Assembly: GCA_037349315.1 (NCBI GenBank)
Contig: JBAIAC010000272.1
Coordinates: 248,001 to 312,000 of the forward strand
Reading direction: 5' to 3'
Source: Chelydra serpentina
Lineage: Eukaryota > Chordata > Testudines > Chelydridae
DNA length: 64,000 bases
This document shows, piece by piece, positions 29,993-40,060 of the stretch. A program made the translations under genes and the position numbers. Each line of letters begins with the position of its first letter. Position 1 is the stretch's first letter. The notes below the pieces were generated by a model. The model did not search any database, was not told the DNA's origin, and was given only the letters and a program-made list of their open reading frames with translations.

Positions 29993-30860
29993 GTGGGGAG
30001 GCGGTGACCTCACAGAGAGATGCTGACATCAGCCAGGCCAGGCCAGGGGCGCAGGGCCAGGGAAACCTTGGAGACCCCTGTGGCTTTGCTTCAGCAAGTC
30101 TCCTTGTCGGGTCTCTCTCAGAGGACTGAGAGAGTATTAGGGTTCACGGACGTGAGCGCCAGGAGGAACCTCTTTGGAGTTTTCTCCTTTCCTTTCACGG
30201 ACTTTCCTAGAAAACAGACGTCCCTGGTTAGAAGGTAAGAGCCTCCGAGAGGTTTGGAACCTGTTCAGTCTGATCCATCTGGTGCCAGCTGAATTCTAGG
30301 CATGGAAAACAGTCGCTTCAGGTGGCAGAATTTTATTCCCCACTTGGGATTTTGTCCCTCAGAATCACTGGGGACATTAGGGTTTGTCCTTTTTGTTTGA
30401 CCTTTTCCTCCATCCCTCCCTCCTTTCTCTTCACCTCTTACTTCTTTTGTCCCTTCCCCTGTTCCCCTCCCAGCACCAGGAGAGGTGTAGGGGTGTGTGT
30501 GTGTCTGGTGGGGGTTGCTCTCAGCTCTCATTGTGGGCGATCTACCCAAAAATGTGGGGCTGAAATAGTGCTCGGACAGTGACCCCACCGGTGACCTGAG
30601 CCATCCTTTGGGTCCTCTAGTGAGAACCCTCAGCCTCCCCCCCCTCAGTCTCTACCCTGATTGGCTGAGCAGGGAGTTATTGACAGGGAGGAGACTCGGG
30701 TCCTTCTTGTTCTCTTTTAAGACCAAGTAAATAAGTCACAGCCAGTCACATGTGTGACGAATTTTGCTGCTTCTCTGCATTAGTTGTAGAGATTGACAGA
30801 TGTTAAGGTAAGAAAGGACCATTATGTGCATCCAGTCGCACCTCCTGTATAAGCCAGGCC
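29993..30860 (+). repeat. Promoter-like module copy 2, right part
   Basis: Continues the module after the provirus: GTGACCTCAC and TGACATCAG, the transcribed-looking GCTTCAGCAAGTCTCC segment, AAGGTAAGAG near 30232, and the GGTGTAGGGGTGTGTG stretch. It has no CR1 near 30836, so it is the empty site for the insertion at 7111-7550. Confidence 0.8.
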
Positions 30861-31016
30861 CTAGACCAGGCCTGCACAACATGCAGCCCTAAGGACTCAG
30901 CAGGAGCAAGGGGCCTGTCCAGGAAATGGCCAGGGCTTCTGGGAACCCGGGGGTGGTTCTGGACACCACCAGGAGTCATTTGGCTCCTGGCACACAAGGC
31001 AACTTAAAAAGCTGAG
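30861..31016. other. Half MITE end and spacer
   Basis: CCAGGCCTGCACAACATG near 30865 is one end of the MITE family seen at 8476. The rest is spacer shared with 47920-48060 (inverted) and 60255-60380. Confidence 0.5.
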
Positions 31017-31082
31017 AGCCCAGACATGGGGTTTGAACCCCCGCCTGAGAGCTTGATGCTCTACTGACCGAGCTAGCCCAGT
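31017..31082 (-). pseudogene. Shortened tRNA-Lys (CUU)-like sequence
   Basis: 66 nt, with an A box like TAGCTCGGTCAGTAGAGC and a B box GGTTCAAACCCC. Compared with a normal 73-nt Lys-CUU, about eight bases between anticodon and T arm are gone. The anticodon region reads CTCTCAG instead of CTCTTAG. A T-run follows about 7 nt downstream on its strand. Copies: 47849-47914 and 60187-60252. Confidence 0.65.
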
Positions 31083-31456
31083 TTAGGGAGTGTAGCGACC
31101 CCCCTTCCACCACAAGAGCGAGCAGGTATAACAAAGGCAAAAAAAAGTCCCAGGAGCCCTTCCTCTTTTTCTCCATGGCCACAGCCCATCAGCAGGATTC
31201 CTCCTGCTCCTCCCTCCTGTGCCCCAGTACCACTAAATCTCCGCACCTAGACAGCCGGTCCGTCCTCTGCCCCACAATCCCCCATGCTTAAGCCTCCCAG
31301 CCAAATCCTGCCCCTGGCTCCATAGAACTGAGTCTCACATCTCGCTGGGAACTCGACTCCTTGTGCCCAGAGTGTCTCTGCCCCCTCCGTAGATGACCCG
31401 ACAAACACAGTGTCCGTCTTTTCCAAAGAAGTGGCTTGGAGAGACTTTCCTCATGT
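31083..31456. other. Lys/Arg unit spacer
   Basis: Shared, inverted, with 47475-47845 and 59818-60180 (CCTGGCTCCATAGAACTGAG and AACTCGACTCCTTGTGCCC landmarks). No gene. Confidence 0.6.
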
Positions 31457-31529
31457 GACCGCGTGGCCTAATGGATCAGGCGTCTGATTTCGGATCAGAC
31501 GATTGAGGATTCGAGTCCCTTCGCGGTTG
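31457..31529 (+). tRNA. tRNA-Arg (UCG)
   Basis: 73 nt. Acceptor GACCGCG/CGCGGTT pairs throughout, anticodon UCG at 31490-31492 in a perfect stem, A box canonical. The B box has one change (GATTCGAGTCC), causing one T-stem mismatch. Only short T-runs follow. Sibling of 17114, 47399 and 59743. Confidence 0.88.
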
Positions 31530-31809
31530 TGCTTTGTTCACTTTCCCCTTTGTGCTGAAAGTCCTGTTCCCTTCAGGGCTGGAGCCTCTTCTTGGCGGCT
31601 CAGGCCAATGCTCTGGGTTCAGCTAGAGCCCTGGGAAGGAGGTTGTCAGGGTTCGCTCTGAACTCTAGTGTACAGATGTGGGCACATGCATGAAACACCC
31701 CCTAAGCTTATTTTTACCAGTTTAGGATAAAAACGTCCCCAAGGCATGTTTTTGTCCTTGAACGGTACGCTGCCACCACCAAGTGATTTAAACAAACATT
31801 CAGGGAGGG
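31530..31809. other. Arg-unit flank
   Basis: Shared with inverted 47123-47398 and 59470-59742: GGGCTGGAGCCTCTTCTTGG, AAGCTTATTTTTACCAG, and GCTGCCACCACCAAGTGATT landmarks. No gene seen. Confidence 0.6.
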
Positions 31810-32489
31810 TGTAACGAAGTAGGACTGTTCCTAATGTTTCCTCTGAATACTGAGTGGGTGCCTCAGTTTCCCCGGTGCCTCAGTTTCCCCTCTGCATTTC
31901 TTAAGTCTCTAGGTGGTGGGATAAGGGGTGTGATTGTTGCAAAGCCCTAGAGGGCTAGTGTGATGACACAGAATGGCCGACACCCTGTCTCCTGGCAACT
32001 GCTGGCCTGGGCCCCTCCCCTGCAAAGGTGCCGGCTGAAGGGTTTGGGGAACAAAGGGATCAGGTGATCTCCTGGCCAGGGAAGGAGACAAAGGCAGAGG
32101 AGGGGCTGGAGAGTTCGGAGCTGGCTGGCCACATGGAGGGAGGTCCAGATGGGCTCTGGCCTCCCCACACCCCAAGATGGACCTGACTGAGGGGTCCTGT
32201 TCTCTGTACCTACAAGCTCTGGTTTAGACCCTGTTCCTGTTGTGTAATAAACCTTCTGTTTTACTGGCTGGCTGAGAGTCACGTCTGACGATGGAGTTGG
32301 GGGCAGGGCCCTCTGGCTTCCCCATGAGCCCCGCTGGGTGAAGAAGGGGATGCTGAACGCTCCAGGGTCAGACCCAGGAAGGTGGAAGCTGGGGAAGCTT
32401 CTTGCCCTGGAGACAGTCGGCTCAGCGAGGAGGCTCCTCCAGACTCCTGACTGGCTTCGTAGGGAGCAGTTCCAGAGCATCGCCCGACA
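31810..32489 (+). mobile_element. Solo LTR, family A
   Basis: About 680 bp from TGTAACG to ..CGCCCGACA, with TAATAAACCTTCTG near 32245. Compared with the copy at 58759-59469 it lacks about 11 bp (GGGGACTCCGT-like) just before the terminal GACA. The inverted copy at 46438-47119 has the same deletion. Confidence 0.75.
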
Positions 32490-32870
32490 GGGGCACCGAC
32501 AGAGCAGTGACTGGGGAGCTCAGCCCCTCACAGCCCCTCCCCCTCACACTGACACCCCCATGGACCCTCCCCCTCACAGCCCCTCTCCCTCACACTGACA
32601 CCCCCATGGACACTCCCCCTCACAGCCCCTCCCCCTCACACTGACACCCCCATGGACCCTCCCCCTCACAGCCCCTCCCCCTCACACTGACACCTCCATG
32701 GACCCTCCTCCTCACAGCCCCTCCCCCTCACACTGACACCCCCATGGACCCTCCCCCTCACAGCCCCTCCCCCTCACACTGACACCCCCATGGACCCTCC
32801 CCCTCACAGCCCCTCCCCCTCACACTGACACCCCCATGGACCCCCCCTCACAGCCCCTCCCTTCACACAC
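32490..32870. repeat. Half a 68-bp unit, then 46-bp satellite, about 7 copies
   Basis: 32490-32525 matches part of the 68-bp satellite next to the other LTR copies. From about 32525 a C-rich 46-bp unit (CATGGACCCTCCCCCTCACAG and CCCCTCCCCCTCACACTGAC) repeats, with CATGGA at 32559, 32605, 32651, 32697, 32743, 32789 and 32835. It is the opposite strand of the large array at 35590-38255. Confidence 0.92.
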
Positions 32871-32879
32871 GCAAGGGAG

Positions 32880-33130
32880 GCAAATTGTCCGCCCAGGCTC
32901 TTCTACACCACAAGTCAGAAAATCCCAGAACTATCACCCCTGGTCCCATGGTGTAAGGGCAGCACTCAGGGCTTTGAATCCTGCAATCCGAGTTCAAGTC
33001 TCGGTGGGACCTTGGGGCAGCTCTACTGCCACCTAACACTCCTGGGTGTTCCAAGGCTTCGTCTTGCTCTCTCCAGTGACGTGGGAGCCTGTCTTTTGCC
33101 TGGTAGCTGCTGTGACTTGAGCACCAGCCT
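32880..33130 (+). repeat. Gln-only piece of the Gln/Lys unit
   Basis: Matches the Gln part of 18950-19905 (GGAGGCAAATTGTCCGCCCAGG, tRNA-Gln, TGGGTGTTCCAAGGCTTCG). The Lys part is missing. Confidence 0.85.
32942..33012 (+). tRNA. tRNA-Gln (UUG)
   Basis: 71 nt; acceptor GGTCCCA/TGGGACC and T stem CCGAG/CTCGG perfect; anticodon UUG at 32974-32976 in a CTTTGAA loop; B box GAGTTCAAGTCTC. The best of the four Gln copies. A TTTT is only found about 80 nt downstream. Confidence 0.92.
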
Positions 33131-33189
33131 CAGCCCCCACACGGGCAGGGTTTGATGCTTCCATCACTTAAATTCCAGCACGCTGAGGG

Positions 33190-33600
33190 ATTTCAGCTTT
33201 GCACAAGGGGCAGAGACAGATCTCGCTGTTCCTGTGTCTGTGCAGAGAAAATTGTGCTTCTGTCTGAAAGAGAGGCGGGAAATGGCCCCATGGTGGGACA
33301 ATATCCTCAGGATTAAGAGCGAAGGACTCAGGCTGAGAACCGATTTAACTCCACTCATAACAAATTGTTTTCCATGGAGACACTGGGACCTTGTGACATT
33401 GATCCAGACTCGGGGGGTTCGGCTGCTGTAACTCATGGTACAAACATGAACTGGATTCCAAGAAGAGAGAGGGGAGAAGCCTGAAGCTGACTTTACTCCC
33501 AGGCTGGCGTCTCCTGGATGGTGGGAAACGTCCTTTGCTGGTACTAGGGGACAGCGGCGACTGGAGACATACCAGGGCTGGGATGAATGGGGAATGTTTA
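33190..33600 (+). repeat. Duplicated spacer, partners at 44620-45040 and 54000-54260
   Basis: GACAGATCTCGCTGTTCC, CATGGTGGGACAATATCC and GAACCGATTTAACTCCAC landmarks occur in all three; the 54-kb copy is inverted. No gene recognised. It is linked to different tRNA genes in each place. Confidence 0.85.
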
Positions 33601-34137
33601 TGTGCACAGAGCTCCACTAACGGTAAATCCTCCACTGTAGCAGGAGCTTAGAAAGTCACCCCTCGGTCAGCGGTGGGACTGGGGGTTTGAATAGAGATTC
33701 CTTTTCCCTCCCCTTCCTGAGACAGAAAGTCAGGGCCGGCCACTCCGGGGCAGAATAGCACATTATCCACTGGCTGAGGAGCTGGAAACCAGGCACAGAC
33801 GACTGGTCTCTGCTGAAAGACTTGGGGTGGGGGGGGCACAATTTCAGGGTTCAGCCCCACCCCCTTACCATCAACACCCCTCCCAGGAGTGAACAATGCC
33901 GGGAGAGGAAGCAGCAAAGGCAGCCCCGCTCCCCTCCCCCCTCCAGCCGCTGCTGTGCAGGGAGGGAGCCTGGCAGCACCCCATGCTGTAGCAGGGATGC
34001 TAACCCAGGTGGGGCACATGGCCCCACATCCCGCCCTCTGCACGTGTTGCCTCTGAAACGAGGGAAACTCGTGAGTTCAGGGCACAGCTGCACACCCAGG
34101 AGAAAGCCCAGCACGCCAGGCCCAGGGGGAAGGGGTG
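33601..34137. other. No feature seen
   Basis: GC-rich spacer, no domain-bearing frame, no RNA gene recognised. Confidence 0.35.
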
Positions 34138-34210
34138 AGCTAGAGCCTGGCATCCAGCCAGAAACCTTCAGATCTTCAATCTCATCCACTCCCCACTGAG
34201 CTACTTGGGC
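34138..34210 (-). pseudogene. tRNA-Phe (GAA) relic
   Basis: 73 nt on the minus strand, matching Phe in the A box (GTAGCTCAGTGGGGAG) and in TTGAAGATCTGAAGG, with anticodon GAA at 34175-34177. Three acceptor pairs are broken, one anticodon-stem pair is lost, and the T loop lacks the TTC start. The T stem still pairs. Only Phe-like sequence in the window. Confidence 0.65.
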
Positions 34211-35086
34211 AGCGACCAGGCCCCCCAAGAAGGGTTAATACACGTGCCACAGCTCATGCTGGGGAGATTGAAATCCTGATGTCACAAGGCAGGAGACTAG
34301 CAGTGGCCTTGGCCCCGGAGGAGCAGGCTGGGGCTTCCTGGATCCTAGTCACTCAAGCCAGCACCTGCCCCCTCCCAAGCTGTCACTGGCGCCCCCAGGT
34401 CGGGGAGACAGGAGCAGCGGTTCCCACGGGAACAAGTCCACCCCCGGCTCACAGGCAACTCCCAAGCCTGACACAGAAAAACATCTTGCCAGAAAGGAGC
34501 CCACTGGGACTCCCCATGGCTACTTTTCCTCCCACCCAGAACCCCGCTGCTTCTCCTGGGCTGCAAGTAGCCACCCCTGGGAAGCCGAGGGGCAGGCACA
34601 GGATTCTACCTCCCAGCAGCCAACAGCACCTCCCCAGGCTTTGGCAGAACGAACAGTGGCGCTTTACTAACCCCACTGAGCCACTTAGCTTCTGTCCTGC
34701 CTTCCTCAGCACGACCTTCCTCTTTTGCCCCATTCCCGCCTCACTTCCTCCTTTGGGGAGTGGGAAGAGCTGGGCTCTGTAGGCCAACCTCCAAGGGCAG
34801 AGGAGGCCAAGCCACAAGGCTCCAAGAGGTGACTGGCCGAGATCCTGCAGTTTTTCCTGGCCCTTGTGACTCCAGCTTGCAGGAGAGCTTCTTTCCTTCC
34901 CCTCGCTGAGAAAGAGCAAGGGAAGAACAAAAGCCCAGACCCATAGGGGGGCAGAGGCTTCAGGAGCCCACAGCGTTTGCCCATCTGGGGCATTGTGGCT
35001 GAGATCTCTGCTGGCCAGCGCCAGTGCTCGCAAGGTGCTAGTGTGGATGCTGGAGGCTGGGTGCTGGGTGCTGGAGGCAGAGACCC
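34211..35086. other. No gene recognised; right end duplicated at 53740
   Basis: Long frames on both strands have no recognisable domains. A weak A-box-like string (GTGGCTCAGTGGGG on the minus strand near 34680) is too poor to call. From about 34990 the sequence is shared with 53740-53815. Confidence 0.4.
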
Positions 35087-35158
35087 AGCAGAGTGGTGCA
35101 GCGGCAGCGTGCTGGGCCCATAACCCAGTGGTCGATGGATCGAAACCATCCTCTGCTA
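35087..35158 (+). tRNA. Initiator tRNA-Met (CAU)
   Basis: 72 nt. It has the diagnostic initiator features: an A1-T72 first pair (AGCAGAG/CTCTGCT), three G-C pairs flanking the CCCATAA loop (GGG...CCC), and a T loop with ATCGAAA rather than TTCGAA. Anticodon CAU at 35119-35121. TTTT about 17 nt downstream. Function: starts protein synthesis at AUG. All stems pair; likely functional. A dead relative is at 53816. Confidence 0.95.
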
Positions 35159-35589
35159 GGCAGGTGCTTGTTTCATTTTGCTCTGGGCCTGCAAGCGAGG
35201 GGGCGACCAGCAGAGCGCCAGGAGCCGAGGCCGTGAGGCAGGAGGTGGCTGAGGTGTGGGACTGCCAGGGAGCTCCCCGGCCCCTCTGGCTGCCTGGGCT
35301 GAAGGCGAGAGCCAGGCCTGTGCGTGAGGTCTGAGTGCCGGTGGCTCCCCCACTCCTCGGGAGGGTCTGTCCCAAGGCAGCGGCCCAGCCCCCCTCCAAG
35401 GGGGGTGCGTCCCACCAGCATTTCTTGCCCCGTTTGGGGAGGTTCAGCCTCCCCGAGCCCCTTGTAGCCGCTGCCCACGTGCAGTGTCACTGGTAGATAC
35501 GGGCAGAGGAGACTCGGGGGCCTGGGCTGGGAAATCCCTGGGTGAAACTGGCTGCCTGAGCCCAGCCCCTCTGCACTCAGGGGAGCAGA
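35159..35589. other. iMet flank and spacer
   Basis: The first 100 bp are shared with the flank of the initiator relic (53888-53990: CTCTGGGC, AGCAGAG.GCCA). Nothing else is recognised. Confidence 0.4.
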
Positions 35590-38255
35590 GAGAAGGGAGG
35601 GGCTGTGAGGGGGAGGGTCCAAGGTAGTGTCAGTGTGAGGGGGGTGGTCTATGGAGTGGCTGTGATGGGGAGGTCTATGGAGTGTCTCTGTGAGGGGGAG
35701 GGGCTGTGAGGGTGAGGGTCCATGGGGGAGTCAGTGTGAAGGGAGAGGGTGTGGGGGTGGGGAGGGCTATGAAGTGTCTGTGTGAGGGGAGGGGCTGTGA
35801 GGGGGAGGGTGCATGGGGGTGTCAGTGTGGAGTGAGGGGGAGGGCTATGAAGTGTGTCTGTGAGGGGAGGGGCTGTGAGGGGGAAGGTCCATGGGGGTGT
35901 CAGTGTGAGAGGGAGGGGCTGTGATGGGGAGAGCTATGAGGGGGAGGGACCATGGGGGTGTCAGTGTGAAGGGGAGGGGCTGTGATGGGGAGGGCTATTG
36001 AGTGTCTCTGTGAGGGGAGGGGCTGTGAGGGGGAGAGTCCATGGGGGTGTCAGTGTGAGAGGGAGGGGCTGTGATGGGGAGGGCTATGGAGTGTCTCTGT
36101 GAGGGGAGGGATTGTAAGGGGAGGGTCCATAGTGGTGTCAGTGTGAGGGGAGGGGCTGTGAGGGGGAGGGCCATGGAGTGTCTCTGTGAGGGGGAGGGAC
36201 TGTAAGGGGGAGGGTCCATGGGGGAGTCAGTGTGAAGGGAGAGGGTGTGTGTGGGGGAGGGCTATGAAGTGTGTCTGTGAGGGGAGGGGCTGTGAGCGGG
36301 AGGGTCCTTGGGGGAGTCAGTGTGAAGGGAGGGGCTGTGAGGGGGAGGGTCCATGGTGGTGTCAGTGTGAGGGGAGGGGCTGTGATGGGGAGGGCTACGG
36401 AGTGTCTCTGTGAGGAGGAGGGGCTATAAGAGTGAGGGTCCATGGGGGAGTCAGTGTGAAGGGAGAGACTGTGGGTGGGGAGGGCTATGAAGTGTCTTTG
36501 TGAGGAGAGGGGCTGTGAGGGGGAGTGTCCATGGGGGAGTCAGTGTGGAGGGAGGGGTTGTGAGGGGGAGGGCTATGAAAGTGTGTCTGTGAGGGGAGGG
36601 GCTGTGAGGGGGAGGGCTATGGGGTGTCTCTGTGAGGGGGAGGGGCTATGAGGGGGAGGGTCCATGTGTGAGGCAGTGTGAAGGGGAGGGGCTGTGAGGG
36701 GGAGGGCTATGACGGGGAGGGTCCATGGTGGTGTCAGTGTGAAGGGAGAGGGTGTGGGGGGGAGGGCTATGTAGTGTCTCTGTGAGGGGAGGGGCTGTGA
36801 GGGGGAGGGTCCATGGGGGAGTCAGTGTGAAGGGAGGGGCTGTGAGGGGGAGGGTCCATGGGGGTATCAGTGTGAAGGGAGGGGCTGTGAGGGGGATGGT
36901 CCATGGTGGTGTCAGTGTGAGGGGAGGGGCTGTGATGGGGAGGGCTATGGAGTGTCTCTGTGAGGGGAGGGGCTGTAAGGGGGATGGTCCATGGGAGAGT
37001 CAGTGTGAAGGGAGAGGTTGTGGGGGGGAGGGCTATGAAGTGTCTCTGTGAGGGGAGGGGCTGTGAGGGGGAGAGTCCATGGGGGAGTCAGTGTGGAGGG
37101 AGGGGTTGTGAGGGGGGAGGGCTATGAAGTGTTTCTGTGAGGGGAGGGTCTGTGAGGGGGAGGGTCCATGGGGGAGTCAGTGTGAGGGGAGGGGCTGTGA
37201 GGGGGAGGGCTATGAAGTGTCTCTGTGAAGGAGAGGGGCTATGAGGGGGAGTGTCCATGTGTGAGGCAGTGTGAAGGGGAGGGGCTGTGAGGGGGAGTGT
37301 CCATGGGGGAGTCAGTGTGGAGGCAGGGGTTGTGAGGGCGAGGGCTATGAAGTGTGTCTGTGAGGGGAGGGGCTGTGAGGGGGAGGGTCCATGGGGTAGT
37401 CAGTGTGAGGGGAGGGGCTGTGAGGGTAGGGCTATGAAGTGTCTCTGTGAGGGGGAGCGGCTATGAGGGGGAGGGTCCATGGGTGAAGGGGTGTCAGTGT
37501 GAAGGGGAGGGGCTGTGAGGGGGAGAGTCCATGGGGGTGTCAGTGTGAGAAGGAGGGGCTGTGATTGGGAGGGCTATGGGGTGTCTCTGTGAGGGGAGGG
37601 GCTGTGAGGGGGATGGTCCGTGGGTGTGTCAGTGTTAGAGGGAGGGGCTGTGATGGGGAGGGCTATGGGGTGTCTATGAGGGTAGGGACTGTAAGGGGAG
37701 GGTCCATGGTGGTGTCAGTGTGAAGGGGAGGGGCTGTGAGGGGGAGGGCTATGGATTGTCTCTGTGAGGGGAGGGCTGTAAGGGGGAGGGTTCATGGGGG
37801 TGTCAATGTGAAGGGGAGGGGCTGTAAGGGGGAGGGCTATGGAGTGTCTCTGTGAGTGGATGGGCTGTGAGGGGGAGGGTCCATGGGGGAGTCAGTGTGA
37901 GGGGGAGGGGCTGTAAGGGGGAGGGCTATGGAGTGTCTCTGTGAGTGGATGGGCTGTGAGGGGGAGGGTCCATGGGGGAGTCAGTGTGAAGGGGAGGGGC
38001 TGTAAGGGGGAGGGCTATGGATTGTCTCTGTGAGGGGGAGGGGCTGTGAGGGGGAGGGTCCATGGTGGTGTCAGTGTGAAGGGGAGGGGCTGTAAGGGGG
38101 AGGGCTATGGAGTGTCTCTGTGAGTGGATGGGCTGTGAGGGGGAGGGTCCATGGGGGAGTCAGTGTGAGGGGGAGGGGCTATGAGGAGGAGGGCTATGGA
38201 TTTTCTCTGTGAGGGGAGGGGCTGTGAGGGGGAGGGTTCATGGGGGTGTCAGTGG
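35590..38255. repeat. G-rich satellite, 46-bp family in dimeric form
   Basis: About 2.7 kb. Two related units alternate for most of the array: one with TCCATGGGGGTGTCAGTGTG, the other with GCTATGGAGTGTCTCTGTGAG, both separated by GGGGAGGGGCTGTGAGGGGG. A dimer spans about 89-90 bp. It is the strand opposite to the 32.5-kb array. The plus strand is almost pure G-runs with little C, so four-stranded G structures are plausible. Open frames inside are artefacts. Confidence 0.93.
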
Positions 38256-39164
38256 TAAAATTAGGAGCATTGGCAGCACCGAGTGGGACGGAGTCTTTAT
38301 TCCCCGGGATCCCCTGGAGCCGGGTTCCCAGCCTTGTTCTTTCTGTGGCCCCCGCCCCACATGGTATAAAAACTCCACAGCCCACCCGTGCCACAACGAC
38401 TGTCTAACGCCGGCCCTGCTGGCTGGTTTATTTTGGTAAATCCCCCCCTGAAACCTGCTCACTGTCCTCCGGGGGGGCTCTGGACCCCTGGTTGGGAACG
38501 GCCTGGGAGCTCTGTTTAGAAGGGGGGAGCAAAGCTGCTGCCTTTCCCCATGGCTGGACTCAGGCCCTTAGCGTGGGATATTCCTGCCCTGCCAGCGACC
38601 CCAGGAGAGCTCACTGAGCCGCTGCCTGGCCTCAGGGACGGAGTTTGGGTGCTGGGTGCAGACTCCAGGCTGGGGCAGGGCCTGGGGGTGCAGGACAGGG
38701 TGAGGGGTGCCGAGTCTGGGAGGGAGTTTGCTGAGGGCTCTGGGATGGAGCTTGTGGGCAGGAGGGGGTGTGTGAGGAAGGGGTGGGGGTGCAGGCTCTG
38801 GGAGGGGGTTGGAGGGTTTGGCACTTACCTGGGGCTCCTAGGCAGGGCGGGCCGGGGGGCCTCCATGCGCTGCTACCCCCAGGCACTGCCCCACAGCTTC
38901 CTATTGGCCACTAGGGGCACTTTGGGCGGGACACAGCCCCACCCCACACAGGGGCCGCAGGGAGGGGCTGGCAACCACAGCCAGGAAACCGCTCAGCTCC
39001 ATTGCGCTGCCGGTGGTGAGCGGGGGCCCCAGGCCATTTCAAATTACCCAGGGGACACGCAGGGCGGGGCACCCAGGGGCAGAAGGTGGGGCTGAGGGAG
39101 AGACCCGGCCTCCAACATTGCTCCAACAACACAGGCCCAGAGAACTCACCGCCCATACAAGTAG
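38256..39164. other. Low-complexity G-rich spacer
   Basis: 38560-38830 is GGGTGCAGG-type low-complexity sequence related to other hAT-like interiors in the window. No gene. Confidence 0.4.
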
Positions 39165-39404
39165 GTCAACCCATCGGGCTGCCTCCTAGGCCAGGCTGCA
39201 GCCCAGCTTCAGGGCTCAGAGGAAATGGAGCTCGCACCCCTACCTACAGGACTCCAGGCACGGCCAGAAGTCTGGATCCAACGTCCCCTCTGGCGCTCAA
39301 GTCACAACAGCGAGCAGGCAAAAGACAGGCTCCCACGTCACTGGAGAGAGCAAGACGAAGCCTTGGAACACCCAGGAGTGTTAGGTGGCAGAAGAGCTGC
39401 CCCA

Positions 39405-39475
39405 AGGTCCCACCGAGACTTGAACTGAGATTGCAGGATTCAAAGCCCTGAGTGCTGCCCTTACACCATGGGACC
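39405..39475 (-). tRNA. tRNA-Gln (UUG)
   Basis: 71 nt, perfect acceptor, anticodon UUG at 39441-39443, sound anticodon stem, one T-stem mismatch (as in 19614). No close T-run downstream. Moderately good candidate. Confidence 0.87.
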
Positions 39476-39786
39476 AGTGGAGATAACTTTGGGGTCTTTT
39501 GACTTCTGGTGTAGAAGAGCCTGGGCGGACAATTTTTTGTCTCCCTCACTCAAGGCCTCTCTGGCCAGCCCTGCATTTTCCCAACAAGTCAGCACGCAGC
39601 GGTTTGCTGTAGACCCAGAAGCCTTTCTTCCTCCAGACTGTGAGGCCAGTGGGCGTGTGAGGAAGTTGCCCCGTCAGTCACAGGCAGAAAATGGCCCTTC
39701 CTAGGAAAGCCCAAGTCCTTAAATGAAAAAAAATTAATCAAGGTAGGTACTGAAGAACCACCTCTCAAAGGATATGATACCCCGTA

Positions 39787-39847
39787 CTCCTGATCAGGGA
39801 CTTGAACCCTGGACCCTCAGAGGCTCTACCAACTGAGCTAGCCAGGC
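39787..39847 (-). pseudogene. tRNA-Lys pseudogene lacking anticodon arm
   Basis: 61 nt. Acceptor, D arm (TAGCTCAGTTGGTAGAGC) and T arm (GGTTCAAGTCCC) are intact, but 12 bases covering the anticodon loop and part of its stem are missing. The deletion differs from that of 19229, so the two losses are independent. Confidence 0.88.
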
Positions 39848-40060
39848 TCACAGGGAGAAAAGGCTCGTTTGATGCCGAAGAGAAATTAGTCAAGAAAAAG
39901 AGGGCAGAAAACCTGCGATTCTCACTCTCTTAGCAGCCCTAGCCCCAGCCTGTTCCTCCATTTGGTGCCCAGAGGCTTTCTTCTTTTTTTAGTTAAATAG
40001 CAGATCCAGGAGAAAACACCGTTCTACAAAGAAAAACGAAATCACAGACAAAAATGCCAT

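Larger units (their letters stand above)
39165..40060 (-). repeat. Gln/Lys tRNA duplication unit, copy 3
   Basis: Same orientation and order as 12296-13185: lead, tRNA-Gln, spacer, tRNA-Lys, trailing GTTCTACAAAGAAAAACGAAA. Closely matched along about 900 bp. Confidence 0.92.

Noticed and set aside
34640..34690. Weak minus-strand A-box-like string GTGGCTCAGTGGGG
   Set aside because: No convincing B box, anticodon arm or acceptor pairing could be placed around it.
34279..35399. Long frames around the initiator tRNA (up to 316 codons)
   Set aside because: They overlap on both strands, span a tRNA gene, and show no domain or splice structure.
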